NCBI GenBank assembly: GCA_031367345.1
Contig: JANLPR010000118.1
Span: forward strand, 1 to 64,000
DNA from: JADKIH01 sp031367345
Lineage (GTDB): Bacteria > Bacteroidota > Bacteroidia > AKYH767-A > 2013-40CM-41-45
Direction of reading: 5' to 3'
Length of the DNA: 64,000 nt
Position 1 is the stretch's first letter. Each line of letters starts with the position of its first letter. The position numbers were made by a program, and so were the translations under genes. Shown piece by piece: positions 8,317-17,564 of this stretch. Under the pieces are notes generated by a model that saw only the letters and a program-made list of their open reading frames with translations, made no database searches and had not been told where the DNA came from.

Positions 8317-9696
8317 TTAAAGCAAAGTTCCTTTTAGAATTAAAAATGCCAGCGAGAAGTAAATGATCAATCCGGTTACATCGACAAGAGTAGCGATGAA
8401 TGGAGCAGAAGAAACTGCCGGGTCACGACCTAATCTTTTTAACAGCATTGGAATCATGGAGCCAGCAAGCGTACCCCATAACACCACTCCAATTAGAGTA
8501 AATGAAACGGTAAAAGCGATACCCAGCCAGTGTGCACCGTAAATAGTAGTAAACATCGACCATAAAGCGATTCTGAGGAATCCAATTACTGCTAAGAGCG
8601 AACCGAGAGCTAGGCCTGAAAGAACTTCTCTTCGTATTACATGCCACCAATTTGCCCATGTAACTTCGCCTAAGGCCATGGCACGAATAATAAGTGTGGC
8701 AGCTTGTGATCCGCTATTTCCCCCACTTGAAATAATTAGAGGAATAAAGAGTGTAAGTACAACAGCTTTGTTAAGTTCATCATTAAAATAGCCCATGGCA
8801 CTTGCTGTTAACATTTCCCCTAAAAAGAGAATCACTAACCATCCGGCACGCTTACGAATCATTTTAGGTAATGAAACTTTCAGATAAGGTTCATCTAGTG
8901 CTTCTGAACCTCCAAATTTCTGGATATCTTCCGTATCTTCTTCTTCAATGACATCTACAACGTCATCAATTGTGATTATTCCAATCAACAGACCATTGAA
9001 ATCAGTAACCGGCAATGCCATACGATTGGTTTGTTTAAAAACGTCAATGGCAGATTCCTGATCATCTCTTGCACGAAGATTTACGAACTGATGATCCATC
9101 AATTCACTTACTTTTTTGTCGAGCGAGGCTAAGAGAAAATCACTCACTTTTATATCATCAATCAGATAGCCTGATGAATCAGTAACGTAAATGTTAGAGA
9201 TCGTTTCACTGTCTCGGCCATATTTTCTAATGTAGTCGAGAACTTGTTGGACCGTCCAATTTTCTTTTACAGAAACAAAGTCGGGAGTCATCAAACGGCC
9301 AATACTATCTTCGGGGTATTGAAGGAGTTCTTTGGTCGTTTTTCTTTCTTCGTCTGTTAAAAGAGAAAGGTATTTCTGAAGTGTTTCTTCAGGCAGTTTT
9401 TCAAAGAGAGCAGTACGGTCATCCGGACTTATCTGGTTCAACGTAGAAGAGACTTGCTCTACTGAGTACGACTTCAACAATTCCATTTGGATATTGAAGT
9501 CGAGGTTTTCAAATGTTTTGATGGCTTTCTCTGCATCAAGCACTTGAAATACTTTAATAAAATCTATTGATTTAGAATCATTGATCAGTTCAGCCAATTC
9601 TTCAGGCTGAAGAGTAGCGCAGAGGTGCTTTAACTTATATAAATTGCTTGTAACCAGCCTTTCGGCGAGCAATTCCATTTCTTCTGCAGTAACCAT
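8317..9696 (-). CDS. mgtE: Magnesium transporter MgtE
   Basis: MgtE is a homodimeric Mg2+ channel of the inner membrane, gated by cytoplasmic Mg2+. The 459-residue protein has an N-terminal superhelical domain (about 20-130), a CBS pair (about 135-265, with acidic IDDVVDVIEEEDTED at the end) and a five-helix pore domain (about 290-459) including ISSGGNSGSQAATLIIRAMALGE, the conserved MgtE pore segment. Domain order and length are normal. It is transcribed alone on the minus strand, convergent with the DUF1573 gene, with a TACCTTCG box about 43 nt upstream. Confidence 0.93.
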   Translation of the reverse strand: MVTAEEMELLAERLVTSNLYKLKHLCATLQPEELAELINDSKSIDFIKVFQVLDAEKAIKTFENLDFNIQMELLKSYSVEQVSSTLNQISPDDRTALFEKLPEETLQKYLSLLTDEERKTTKELLQYPEDSIGRLMTPDFVSVKENWTVQQVLDYIRKYGRDSETISNIYVTDSSGYLIDDIKVSDFLLASLDKKVSELMDHQFVNLRARDDQESAIDVFKQTNRMALPVTDFNGLLIGIITIDDVVDVIEEEDTEDIQKFGGSEALDEPYLKVSLPKMIRKRAGWLVILFLGEMLTASAMGYFNDELNKAVVLTLFIPLIISSGGNSGSQAATLIIRAMALGEVTWANWWHVIRREVLSGLALGSLLAVIGFLRIALWSMFTTIYGAHWLGIAFTVSFTLIGVVLWGTLAGSMIPMLLKRLGRDPAVSSAPFIATLVDVTGLIIYFSLAFLILKGTLL

Positions 9697-9738
9697 GGAT
9701 GATCGTCCATTTGAAGATGAATTTCTTTAGTGTCGCAG

Positions 9739-9746
9739 CGAAGGTA
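9739..9746 (-). promoter_or_regulatory. -7-like box of mgtE (TTCG variant)
   Basis: The minus strand reads TACCTTCG, one mismatch from TAnnTTTG, about 43 nt upstream of the mgtE ATG. Confidence 0.4.
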
Positions 9747-9827
9747 ATAATATCTTTTCATAGCAAATGAATATTATCAAAGATCAAATAAATTTATTTC
9801 GATTTGCCCGAAGCACTCCGATACAAA

Positions 9828-12281
9828 CTATGATTTCTTTTTCACTAAATACTGGTAATCCAAATAGTAAAGAAACTTGAGATAAATTGAATTAGTTTGA
9901 GGCGAGGTAAATGTGCGATTCAAATTGCTGAAATAATCAAATTGTGTAGAAGCATTATCTGAGAAGATAACATTTTTATAAGTGGCAAGAAAAGAACTGC
10001 CAGGTGCAAATTGCCAATTGTAAACCAAGTCGACTGTAAAATAATTACTATTAAAATTTGAATTTGAGATAGTGGAATTTGAGGCGGGATGGTATTCTAA
10101 ATTCCCTACCGAGGTAAGTAAGAATTTAGCATTGTACGTCCCTTCCGACCAATAATGACGACCTGTTAGTGTAATGGACATATCATTCTTAATAAGGTAA
10201 CGACCGGTTAAAGCATTCGTAATGGTAATGATGTCTCGTCGCCCAAAATAAACATCATTCGTTTGATCGTCGTAATCGGAAAATCCACGGTCGTTAGTAC
10301 TCACATCTAAATAATGTTCAAATCTGATCTTCATTTTGTCACTTACTCGAAAAACAGGATTGATATAATATCCATAGCTTTTATTATTCCACTCGTTTAT
10401 TATATTGAAACGAGATCCGAAATCGAATGCAAGTCGCTTGTTGTAATTAGAAGTAAAATTTACCGAACCATTATAATTTTTAGGAATCACAACATAGCGT
10501 CCTTCTATGCGAGGCTCGTAATAATCATGCTGAGCTGTGAGTGCAGTTCCAAAATCACAATATGCCGACCAATTGTTATTGGTGAGGACGAAAAAATTAA
10601 AACCTGCATATTCATTCGTAGATCTATTTTGCAAACTAGGAATTCCGTTCCGATTGTAATAAGGTGTAATACTTCCTTGTTTGAAATATTTCCAAAAGGG
10701 ATTAAACGCATTTAAACTATAGTACAAATTTAAAATGCTGTAATCTTTATAAAAGCTATAGCCTAAATCATTTTTATCATAATTTTTATTGGCAGCTTCA
10801 AAGAAAATTCCATACTGAGAAGGTCCTTTAATTTTATCGAAGCCGGCAAAAAGTTTACCTCCATCTTTTGTATTTTTTACTTCAGTCCAACTTGAAACAT
10901 GAGTAATAGTAGAGCCAAAAGAAAACCGCATCGTATTATTTTTATCCTCAATTCTACTTTGAAGAGCAGTAACATTTGCATCTCGTCCTTTACCATTACG
11001 AATTGTATTGGCATTTTCTACAATTAGATTACTGTTATGTTTAAATTGTTGATCGAGCAAAAGAACGTTGTAATTGGTAAGTGGCTCCGTAAGTATTTTA
11101 TGTAGGCTACCATCAGCTTTTTTGATAACTGCATACGTGTTTGCTGTTATTGCATTGATCAACCCAATTCCTAATCCTTTATCTGTTCTCCCGGAAATTT
11201 TAGTTGCATTCAATAATCGAGCTTTGTCGGGATTGGATTCAATTTCTTCTCCTTCTTCAAGCATGTACGGAACGTCATAAAAAAGCGATGGTGTTTTTCC
11301 AATTCTTCTTGAATAAAAGATGCCACCTTGATTAAATAGGCTTGTTCCTTCTTTAAAAAAAGGACGGTTCTCACTGTAAATTGTCTCGAATGCAGAGAGG
11401 TTTTTAATTTTATTATCACTTTGGACTTGACTGAAATCGGGTAGTAAAGTCATGTCAAGTGTAAAGCGTTCATCAATTCCATACTTGATATCAGCACCTC
11501 CAGAATAGCCGATTGTTCTATCACTGCCGGAAATACTACCATTTACATATCTTGGCGATCGAATACCATAAATGCTAAAGTACGGTGTTAAGTTCAGTCG
11601 AAGTGGAGGGTGAATATTTTCAATGCCTGTCATTGTTCCCCAGTAAAGCATTTTATTTTGTGTTTCTTTAGGCGTCAACGTCCATTGATCATACTCTCGA
11701 TTTCTTCTTATAACTCGCGCAAATTGCATACCCCATGTTTGAATATTTCCGGCGGGAAAACGAATGGCTGAATAAGGAATTTTCATTTCAACACACCAGC
11801 CCAATGAATCGAAGCTAACTGCTGATTGCCAAACGGCATCGAAAGTAATGTCGTCGCTGAACGATTCGCTCTGAACACCGCTGGCAGTGACTTCAAAAAC
11901 ATATCCATTTTGCCTTTTGTTGTAAGGGTCACAGCCAAAACGAAAAGCATCACTATTCAATTCACTCCCTTCATCGCGATTACCCAATTCATGCAAAATA
12001 CTATCGGGATGTGCGTCGTACATTCTGGCGAAAATGTACAAAGCTGTATTATCATATACTAACCTGACTTCCGTTTGTTGTGAAGGATCATTGCCTTGTA
12101 CCGGATCTAACTGTTTAAAATTACTAGCGACTTCTGCTGTTTTCCAAGCCTCGTCGTTCCCTTTTCCATCTATTTTTATTGCAAGTGATGTAGATATTGC
12201 CCTATAGGTTTTAGGAACAACAGCTGCTTTTACACGATTTAAGAAAGATAGTAGAAAAATAAAATAAATGAGTCTTTTCAT
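9828..12281 (-). CDS. CBM9-like / DUF5916 outer-membrane protein
   Basis: This is an 817-residue exported protein. A signal peptide (starting MKRLIYFIFLLSFL) is followed by a carbohydrate-binding-family-9-like domain (about 25-220, with IDGKGNDEAWK and IPYSAIRFP). A long DUF5916 region follows whose alternating aromatic beta strands suggest an outer-membrane barrel. Members are common in Bacteroidota but the substrate is unknown. The longest open frame begins at a TTG 42 nt upstream, but the -7 box at 12296-12303 lies downstream of that codon, so ATG 12281 is the better start. The promoter lies within a perfect inverted repeat, which suggests regulation. It is a single-gene unit. Confidence 0.85.
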   Translation of the reverse strand: MKRLIYFIFLLSFLNRVKAAVVPKTYRAISTSLAIKIDGKGNDEAWKTAEVASNFKQLDPVQGNDPSQQTEVRLVYDNTALYIFARMYDAHPDSILHELGNRDEGSELNSDAFRFGCDPYNKRQNGYVFEVTASGVQSESFSDDITFDAVWQSAVSFDSLGWCVEMKIPYSAIRFPAGNIQTWGMQFARVIRRNREYDQWTLTPKETQNKMLYWGTMTGIENIHPPLRLNLTPYFSIYGIRSPRYVNGSISGSDRTIGYSGGADIKYGIDERFTLDMTLLPDFSQVQSDNKIKNLSAFETIYSENRPFFKEGTSLFNQGGIFYSRRIGKTPSLFYDVPYMLEEGEEIESNPDKARLLNATKISGRTDKGLGIGLINAITANTYAVIKKADGSLHKILTEPLTNYNVLLLDQQFKHNSNLIVENANTIRNGKGRDANVTALQSRIEDKNNTMRFSFGSTITHVSSWTEVKNTKDGGKLFAGFDKIKGPSQYGIFFEAANKNYDKNDLGYSFYKDYSILNLYYSLNAFNPFWKYFKQGSITPYYNRNGIPSLQNRSTNEYAGFNFFVLTNNNWSAYCDFGTALTAQHDYYEPRIEGRYVVIPKNYNGSVNFTSNYNKRLAFDFGSRFNIINEWNNKSYGYYINPVFRVSDKMKIRFEHYLDVSTNDRGFSDYDDQTNDVYFGRRDIITITNALTGRYLIKNDMSITLTGRHYWSEGTYNAKFLLTSVGNLEYHPASNSTISNSNFNSNYFTVDLVYNWQFAPGSSFLATYKNVIFSDNASTQFDYFSNLNRTFTSPQTNSIYLKFLYYLDYQYLVKKKS

Positions 12282-12291
12282 AGATTGGGGT

Positions 12292-12317
12292 ATGACAAAC
12301 TTAAGAAAGTTTGTCAT
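12292..12317. repeat. Perfect 11-bp inverted repeat over the DUF5916 promoter (putative operator)
   Basis: Arms ATGACAAACTT (12292-12302) and AAGTTTGTCAT (12307-12317) are separated by AAGA. The minus-strand -7 box falls inside the downstream arm. No other promoter in the window has this layout. A dimeric repressor site is the simplest reading. Confidence 0.6.
12296..12303 (-). promoter_or_regulatory. -7 promoter box of the DUF5916 gene
   Basis: The minus strand reads TAAGTTTG, an exact TAnnTTTG, 14 nt before ATG 12281. It decides the start codon choice. Confidence 0.65.
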
Positions 12318-12403
12318 TTTCAAATATTATTGAAAAGTTAATTGTTTGAGAGAAGCTGTTTTATTCTTATTTAATTTAAATTCACCAATCAATTAATAAA
12401 AAC

Positions 12404-12925
12404 ATGTACAAACGAATTACAGCACCGGCAACTGGAACGATGATTCCATATTATGAATCGTATCGACATTTATTGGTTGAAACGGATATTCTACAAGCGT
12501 TGGTCAATCAGCAAGCGATTACTTTTCATTTCGTTCAATCGTTAACAACACTTCAAGGAGAAATTATTTATGCGCCGGGAAAGTGGTCTGTTAAAGAAGT
12601 TTTAGGTCATATGATTGATGCAGAACGAATTTTATCTTATAGAATTTTATGTTTTTTGAGAGGAGAAAAGCAATCATTACCTGGTTTCGATGAAAATGAA
12701 TATGCTAAAAACAGCAATTATTCTACTAGAAAACTAGAAGACATTTCAGAAGAATTAAAAGCCGTCAGAGCTTCAACGATCATCATGATCCAAAATATGG
12801 ATTTTGAATTGTTAGATCACATAGGAAAAGCAAATGAAAAAGAAGTAAGCATTCGCGCAATTATTTATTTTATCTTGGTACACGAACGGCACCATCTTTC
12901 AGTTATTAAAAACAAGTATTTGTAG
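12404..12925 (+). CDS. DinB-family (YfiT-like) putative metal-dependent protein
   Basis: This 173-residue four-helix-bundle protein of the DinB/YfiT superfamily has the three expected metal-binding histidines: one in VLGHMIDAER (about residue 68) and two in HERHH near the C-terminus (about 163-167). The segment APGKWSVKEVLGHMIDAER is the family hallmark. Such proteins act as thiol-dependent transferases or hydrolases on small thiols, but the substrate here cannot be told. It is cytoplasmic with no signal peptide. It stands alone, divergent from the DUF5916 gene. Confidence 0.85.
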   Translation: MYKRITAPATGTMIPYYESYRHLLVETDILQALVNQQAITFHFVQSLTTLQGEIIYAPGKWSVKEVLGHMIDAERILSYRILCFLRGEKQSLPGFDENEYAKNSNYSTRKLEDISEELKAVRASTIIMIQNMDFELLDHIGKANEKEVSIRAIIYFILVHERHHLSVIKNKYL

Positions 12926-13145
12926 AATTGTCAAAAAGCCTACATCAACTAACTTTATCCGGAAGATGAGGTCGAGTAAAAAAAGAATTGAGTAAGGATT
13001 CTGCATTCAATTTTTGAAGTGGCAAAGAAGTTCAAAAAAGGAATATTCAGTTACCTTTGGATAAGATGTTAATAACTAGCATCATTTCAATGCCTTTTCG
13101 AGACAGATTTCTTGAAAAAAGTGCCTTAAAATACCTTAAAAGTTC

Positions 13146-13153
13146 TATTTTTG
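13146..13153 (+). promoter_or_regulatory. -7 promoter box of sucC
   Basis: TATTTTTG is an exact -7 match 43 nt before the sucC ATG. It is followed by GCGCCC and then a short hairpin in the leader. Confidence 0.6.
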
Positions 13154-13161
13154 CGCCCACA

Positions 13162-13177
13162 ATGCCAATGGTGGCAT
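13162..13177 (+). promoter_or_regulatory. Hairpin in the sucC leader
   Basis: ATGCCA / TGGCAT is a perfect 6-bp inverted repeat with a 4-nt loop. It lies just downstream of the predicted transcription start and 20 nt before the ATG. It could be an mRNA 5' stabiliser or an operator. Confidence 0.4.
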
Positions 13178-13196
13178 CTTATTAGAACACATTCTT

Positions 13197-14390
13197 ATGA
13201 ATATTCACGAATATCAAGGCAAATCAATACTTAAATCTTTTGGAGTAGGAATTCAGGAAGGTATTGTAGCAGATACACCGGAACAAGCGGTGGCTGCTGC
13301 TCAGGAGTTAACAAAACTGACCGGTACAAACTGGTGGGTAATCAAAGCTCAAATTCATGCAGGTGGAAGAGGAAAAGGTGGTGGAGTAAAATTGGCAAAA
13401 TCATTAGAAGAAGTAAAGGAAAGAGCTACCAATATTATTGGTATGAATTTAATCACGCCGCAAACAGTACCTCAAGGAAAGAAAGTGAGTAAAGTGCTCG
13501 TTGCTCAAGATGTATATTATCCAGGTGCCAGTCCAACCAAAGAATTTTACGTTTCGGTTTTATTGAATCGACAAACAGGAAGAAACATAATAATGTATTC
13601 TACCGAAGGAGGAATGGACATCGAAGAAGTGGCAGAACATACACCTCATTTAATACACAAAGAAGAGATAGATCCATCTGTGGGTCTTCAAGCTTTTCAA
13701 ACACGTAAGATCGCCTTCAATTTAGGACTTAGTGGAGAAGCTTTTAAGGGTATGACAAAGTTTATTGCGTCGTTGTATAAAGCATACGATTCTATCGATG
13801 CATCAATGTTTGAAATTAATCCTGTATTAAAAACTTCTGATGATAAGATTATCGCCGTTGATTCAAAAGTAAATTTCGACGAGAACGGTTTGTTCCGTCA
13901 TCCTGATTATTTAGCTATGCGCGATATCACAGAAGAGGATGCTACAGAAGTAGAAGCAGGCGAGCACAATCTTAACTATGTGAAATTAGATGGTAACGTC
14001 GGTTGTATGGTGAATGGTGCAGGTCTTGCAATGGCAACAATGGACATAATCAAAATTGCAGGTGGAGAACCGGCAAACTTTTTAGATGTTGGAGGTACTG
14101 CAAATGCTGCTCGTGTTGAACAAGCTTTCCGTATTATCTTAAAAGATCCGAATGTAAAAGCAATACTTGTAAATATTTTTGGTGGTATTGTTCGTTGCGA
14201 TAGAGTAGCGCAAGGCATTGTAGATGCTTACAAGAATATCGGTGAAATTCCAGTTCCTATTATTGTTCGTTTGCAAGGAACGAACGCCGTAGAAGCAAAA
14301 AAGATCATAGACGACAGTGGATTAAAAGTGTATTCAGCCATACAACTGAAAGAAGCAGCCGACCTGGTCAATTTGGTTTTGAAAAAATAA
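13197..14390 (+). CDS. sucC: Succinate-CoA ligase [ADP-forming] beta subunit
   Basis: SucC and SucD interconvert succinyl-CoA and succinate with ATP or GTP formation in the TCA cycle. The 397-residue protein starts with the ATP-grasp signature MNIHEYQGKSILKSFGV. It has the Gly-rich nucleotide loop IHAGGRGKGGGVKLA (about 52-66), metal-binding FEINPV (about 205-210) and the C-terminal ligase domain with FLDVGGTAN and NIFGGIVRCD. Length is standard. The alpha subunit gene sucD is not next to it: an agmatinase follows after a strong terminator, so the gene is monocistronic. Confidence 0.96.
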   Translation: MNIHEYQGKSILKSFGVGIQEGIVADTPEQAVAAAQELTKLTGTNWWVIKAQIHAGGRGKGGGVKLAKSLEEVKERATNIIGMNLITPQTVPQGKKVSKVLVAQDVYYPGASPTKEFYVSVLLNRQTGRNIIMYSTEGGMDIEEVAEHTPHLIHKEEIDPSVGLQAFQTRKIAFNLGLSGEAFKGMTKFIASLYKAYDSIDASMFEINPVLKTSDDKIIAVDSKVNFDENGLFRHPDYLAMRDITEEDATEVEAGEHNLNYVKLDGNVGCMVNGAGLAMATMDIIKIAGGEPANFLDVGGTANAARVEQAFRIILKDPNVKAILVNIFGGIVRCDRVAQGIVDAYKNIGEIPVPIIVRLQGTNAVEAKKIIDDSGLKVYSAIQLKEAADLVNLVLKK

Positions 14391-14396
14391 AACAAA

Positions 14397-14430
14397 CAAA
14401 ATTCCGGTCATTCACCGGAATTTTGTTTTT
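14397..14430 (+). terminator. Rho-independent terminator of sucC
   Basis: A perfect 12-bp stem, CAAAATTCCGGT / ACCGGAATTTTG, has a CATTC loop and is followed by five T, starting 7 nt after the sucC stop. Confidence 0.93.
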
Positions 14431-14491
14431 AGAATCAGTTTTTCTGATTTATCAATAGAAAAAAATACATAGAACATTTAAGATAAGTTTC

Positions 14492-15379
14492 ATGAAACCA
14501 TTAACTGCCGAGAAGGCCTTTTTAGCATTACCGGATGAATCTTTTGCAGATTATTCGAATGCTAAATATGTAATACAACAAGTTCCTTACGAACATACAT
14601 CGTCTTACTTAGAAGGTTCTGCAAAAGGACCGGCAGCTATTTTATCAGCATCGCATTTTGTCGAATTTTATGACGAAGAATTAGATTGCGAAACCTATAA
14701 GAACGGTGGAATAGCGACGATGGAAGAGATGGATTTTAGCAATAAGGTTGACGAGGAAGCCATACAGTACATCGACGATGAAACGAGCAAGTTGTTAAAG
14801 GACGGAAAGTTTGTTGTGTCTATAGGTGCCGAACATACGATTACGAATGGTTTTGTCAGAGCGCATCAAAGATTATATCCGCAGATGGCCGTTTTGCAGA
14901 TTGATGCACATTCAGATCTTCGTGAAGCATACAATGGAAATATTTATTCACATGCTTCAGTAATGAAGAGAGTTCATGATATGCAAATACCATTAGTACA
15001 AATAGGAATTCGAGCTCAATGCAAAGAAGAATCCGATCTTATTAAATCAAGTAAAATAATAAATACATTCTACGCGCATCAAATTAGAAAAGAAGATAAA
15101 TGGATGGATCAAGCTATTGCTTGTCTTCCTCAACATGTTTATTTATCAATCGATGCAGACGGTTTTGATCCATCTATTATGCCGGCAGTAGGAACAGCGG
15201 AGCCAAATGGATTGTTTTGGTCGGAAACTTTAGCCTTTCTTCGTCGTGTATTTGAAGAAAGAGAAGTTGTTGGTTTTGATGTTTTGGAATGTGCTCCAAT
15301 GGAAGGAACGATTTTATCAGAATATACTTTAGCGAAACTAGTCTATCGATTAATTGGCTATCATTCGTTAAAAAAATAA
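14492..15379 (+). CDS. speB: Agmatinase / ureohydrolase
   Basis: Ureohydrolases use a di-manganese centre to release urea; agmatinase makes putrescine from agmatine. The 295-residue protein has all ligand motifs: GAEHT (about 111-115), DAHSDLRE (about 132-139), a SHASVM segment, and SIDADGFDPSIMPAVGT (about 217-233). Length and motif spacing fit agmatinase best, but guanidinobutyrase or formimidoylglutamase cannot be excluded from sequence alone. No arginine decarboxylase gene is adjacent. The ATG at 14492 follows an AT-rich leader with no clear -7 match. Confidence 0.82.
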   Translation: MKPLTAEKAFLALPDESFADYSNAKYVIQQVPYEHTSSYLEGSAKGPAAILSASHFVEFYDEELDCETYKNGGIATMEEMDFSNKVDEEAIQYIDDETSKLLKDGKFVVSIGAEHTITNGFVRAHQRLYPQMAVLQIDAHSDLREAYNGNIYSHASVMKRVHDMQIPLVQIGIRAQCKEESDLIKSSKIINTFYAHQIRKEDKWMDQAIACLPQHVYLSIDADGFDPSIMPAVGTAEPNGLFWSETLAFLRRVFEEREVVGFDVLECAPMEGTILSEYTLAKLVYRLIGYHSLKK

Positions 15380-15435
15380 AATTGAATTTAGAGTCGATGA
15401 GCAGAATTTTAATGACTATCGCTTCCCAATTAAAT

Positions 15436-15443
15436 TAACTTTG
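15436..15443 (+). promoter_or_regulatory. -7 promoter box of the biotin carboxylase gene
   Basis: TAACTTTG is an exact match 6 nt before ATG 15450. It contains the in-frame TTG at 15441, arguing that this TTG is not the start codon. Confidence 0.65.
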
Positions 15444-15449
15444 ACTGCT

Positions 15450-16943
15450 ATGAAAAAAATACTTGTTGCCAATAGGGGAGAAATTGCTATTCGGATTATG
15501 CGATCAGCAAAAGAAATGGGAATAAATACTGTTGCAGTTTTTTCAGAAGCTGATCGAAATGCGTTGCATGTGCGCTATGCAGATGAAGCAATTTGTATTG
15601 GTCCTCCGGCATCTTCACAAAGTTATTTGGTGATGGATAAAATCATTGCTGCTGCAAAAACAACAGGTGCTGATGCCATACATCCCGGTTATGGATTTCT
15701 TTCGGAGAATGCACAATTTGCAGATTTAGTTGTTGAATCAGGATTAATTTTTATTGGCCCAAGCGGTGATTCAATGAGAATGATGGGAAGTAAACTTGCT
15801 GCGAAAGCTACTGCAGAAAAACACAATATTCCTCTTGTACCCGGAACTGCAAAAGCAATTGACGATATTGGTGAAGCAAAATCAATTGCTGAAAAAATAG
15901 GATTCCCAATATTGATTAAAGCTTCTGCTGGTGGAGGTGGAAAAGGAATGAGAATTGTCAATAAAACAAGTGAGTTCGAAGAGCAAATGAAATTGGCAGT
16001 AAGTGAAGCGATCTCTAGTTTTGGCGACGGTGCTGTTTTTATTGAACGATATGTTGGTTCCCCCAGACACATAGAGATTCAGGTCTTAGGCGATACTCAC
16101 GGAAACATTGTTCATCTTTTTGAAAGAGAGTGTAGTGTTCAGCGTAGGCATCAAAAAGTAATAGAGGAGGCACCTTCCTCGGTGTTGACAGAAGCTATTC
16201 GTACTGAAATGGGACGATGTGCAGTTGAGGTAGCGAAAGCTTGTAACTACGTTGGAGCAGGTACAGTTGAGTTTTTATTAGATGAAAATAAAAATTTCTA
16301 TTTCCTTGAAATGAACACTCGATTGCAAGTAGAGCATCCCGTAACTGAGTATATTACCGGATTAGATTTGGTGAAAGAACAAATAAAAATCGCAAGAGGA
16401 GAGAAGCTTACTTTCAAACAAAGCGATCTTAAAATACAAGGTCATGCAATGGAAGTTCGAGTGTATGCTGAAGACCCTAATAATAATTTTTTACCGGATA
16501 TCGGCAAATTGCTAACCTATAAAATTCCCCAAGGGCCGGGAGTAAGGTGCGACGATGCTTTTGAAGAAGGAATGGAAATACCCATTTATTACGACCCCAT
16601 GATTGCCAAATTAATCACCTATGGTAAAGATCGAAAAGAATCAATTGATCGGATGAAAAGAGCAATCGAAGACTATAAAATAATAGGTGTAAAAACTACG
16701 TTAGGATTTTGTCATTTTGTTATGAATCACGAAGCATTCGTTTCCGGAAATTTTGATACACATTTCGTAAGTAAATATTTTATTCCATCTGAAGAAAATA
16801 AAGCTAACGAAGATGAAGCGAAGATTGCTGCTATTATTGCGCTCAAACTTTTAGAAAAAAATAAAAAACAAAATCAGGCTGGCGATAACCGTCCTGTTGA
16901 AACTTCAAAATGGAAGCAGAATCGTCTCCGAAATATTGAATAG
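15450..16943 (+). CDS. accC: Biotin carboxylase subunit of an acyl-CoA carboxylase
   Basis: This enzyme carboxylates biotin on a carrier protein using ATP and bicarbonate, feeding acetyl- or propionyl-CoA carboxylation. The 497-residue protein has the N-terminal ILVANRGEIAIRI (about 4-16), HPGYGFLSEN (about 76-85), the ATP-grasp Gly loop KASAGGGGKGMR (about 157-168), FLEMNTRLQVEHPVTE (about 288-303) and the biotin-carboxylase C-domain. It is about 45 residues longer than bacterial AccC, with a charged C-terminal tail as in Bacteroidota propionyl-CoA carboxylase subunits. No biotin-carrier or carboxyltransferase gene is adjacent, so the acyl-CoA is undecided. The start was moved from TTG 15441 to ATG 15450. 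Confidence 0.9.
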   Translation: MKKILVANRGEIAIRIMRSAKEMGINTVAVFSEADRNALHVRYADEAICIGPPASSQSYLVMDKIIAAAKTTGADAIHPGYGFLSENAQFADLVVESGLIFIGPSGDSMRMMGSKLAAKATAEKHNIPLVPGTAKAIDDIGEAKSIAEKIGFPILIKASAGGGGKGMRIVNKTSEFEEQMKLAVSEAISSFGDGAVFIERYVGSPRHIEIQVLGDTHGNIVHLFERECSVQRRHQKVIEEAPSSVLTEAIRTEMGRCAVEVAKACNYVGAGTVEFLLDENKNFYFLEMNTRLQVEHPVTEYITGLDLVKEQIKIARGEKLTFKQSDLKIQGHAMEVRVYAEDPNNNFLPDIGKLLTYKIPQGPGVRCDDAFEEGMEIPIYYDPMIAKLITYGKDRKESIDRMKRAIEDYKIIGVKTTLGFCHFVMNHEAFVSGNFDTHFVSKYFIPSEENKANEDEAKIAAIIALKLLEKNKKQNQAGDNRPVETSKWKQNRLRNIE

Positions 16944-16967
16944 GCACGTTTGTTGAATTACACAAGT

Positions 16968-17564
16968 ATGAAAAAGGAGCTGACTGTTTTTGTTTTTATC
17001 ATTATGTTTTTAAATCTTGTTGCTGTAAATGCGCAAGACATCCATCTTGGTAAAAACCTCCCATATATAATTGAGAAAGAAGATACCATTTATGTTGTTA
17101 ATTTAAACACTATTAATATTGAAGCAGAAGGCCCTGATTATCTAGCGAATTTGCAGGCATATTACAGATTACGATTCAATGTAATAAAAGTTTACCCTTA
17201 TGCTCGACTAGCAGCTGTGAAATTAAATGAAATGAATACTAAATTAGCATCACTTCCTAATGAGCGAGAACGGAAACGATACAGAAATCAAGTGGAAGAA
17301 CAAGTAAGGAAAGATTTCGAAGATCAGGTAAAAAAATTGAGTATCAATCAAGGAAATGTTTTAATAAAACTAATTGACAGAGAAACAGGACAAAGCTCCT
17401 TTGCCTTAATAAAAGAACTCAAAGGAACATTTAATGCATTTTTTGCCCAAGGCTTAGCAAAACTTTTCGGACACGATCTGAACGACAGATATGATCCAAC
17501 AGGAACAGATAAAACAATTGAATCAATTGTACGTCAAATTGAAACCGGCGAGATAGAGTTTTAA
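16968..17564 (+). CDS. Exported DUF4294 protein
   Basis: The 198-residue product begins MKKELTVFVFIIMF and has a signal peptide ending near VNAQ (about residue 23). The mature part matches DUF4294: a short beta start (IIEKEDTIYVVNL), then a helical region with NLQAYYRLRFNVIKVYPYA, a charged ERKRYR stretch and LIKELKGTFNAFFAQGLAKLF. The family is confined to Bacteroidota and has no known role. The frame is open from a TTG at 16950, but the ATG at 16968 gives a proper signal peptide. It starts 24 nt after the biotin carboxylase and may be cotranscribed. Confidence 0.82.
   Translation: MKKELTVFVFIIMFLNLVAVNAQDIHLGKNLPYIIEKEDTIYVVNLNTINIEAEGPDYLANLQAYYRLRFNVIKVYPYARLAAVKLNEMNTKLASLPNERERKRYRNQVEEQVRKDFEDQVKKLSINQGNVLIKLIDRETGQSSFALIKELKGTFNAFFAQGLAKLFGHDLNDRYDPTGTDKTIESIVRQIETGEIEF

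Noticed and set aside
10314..10715. 133-codon plus-strand open frame antisense to the DUF5916 gene.
   Set aside because: It opposes a long, well-supported gene; the translation has no domain character and no promoter.
15689..16072. 127-codon minus-strand open frame within the biotin carboxylase gene.
   Set aside because: Shadow of a highly conserved coding region; Ser/Pro/Ile-rich translation and no promoter.
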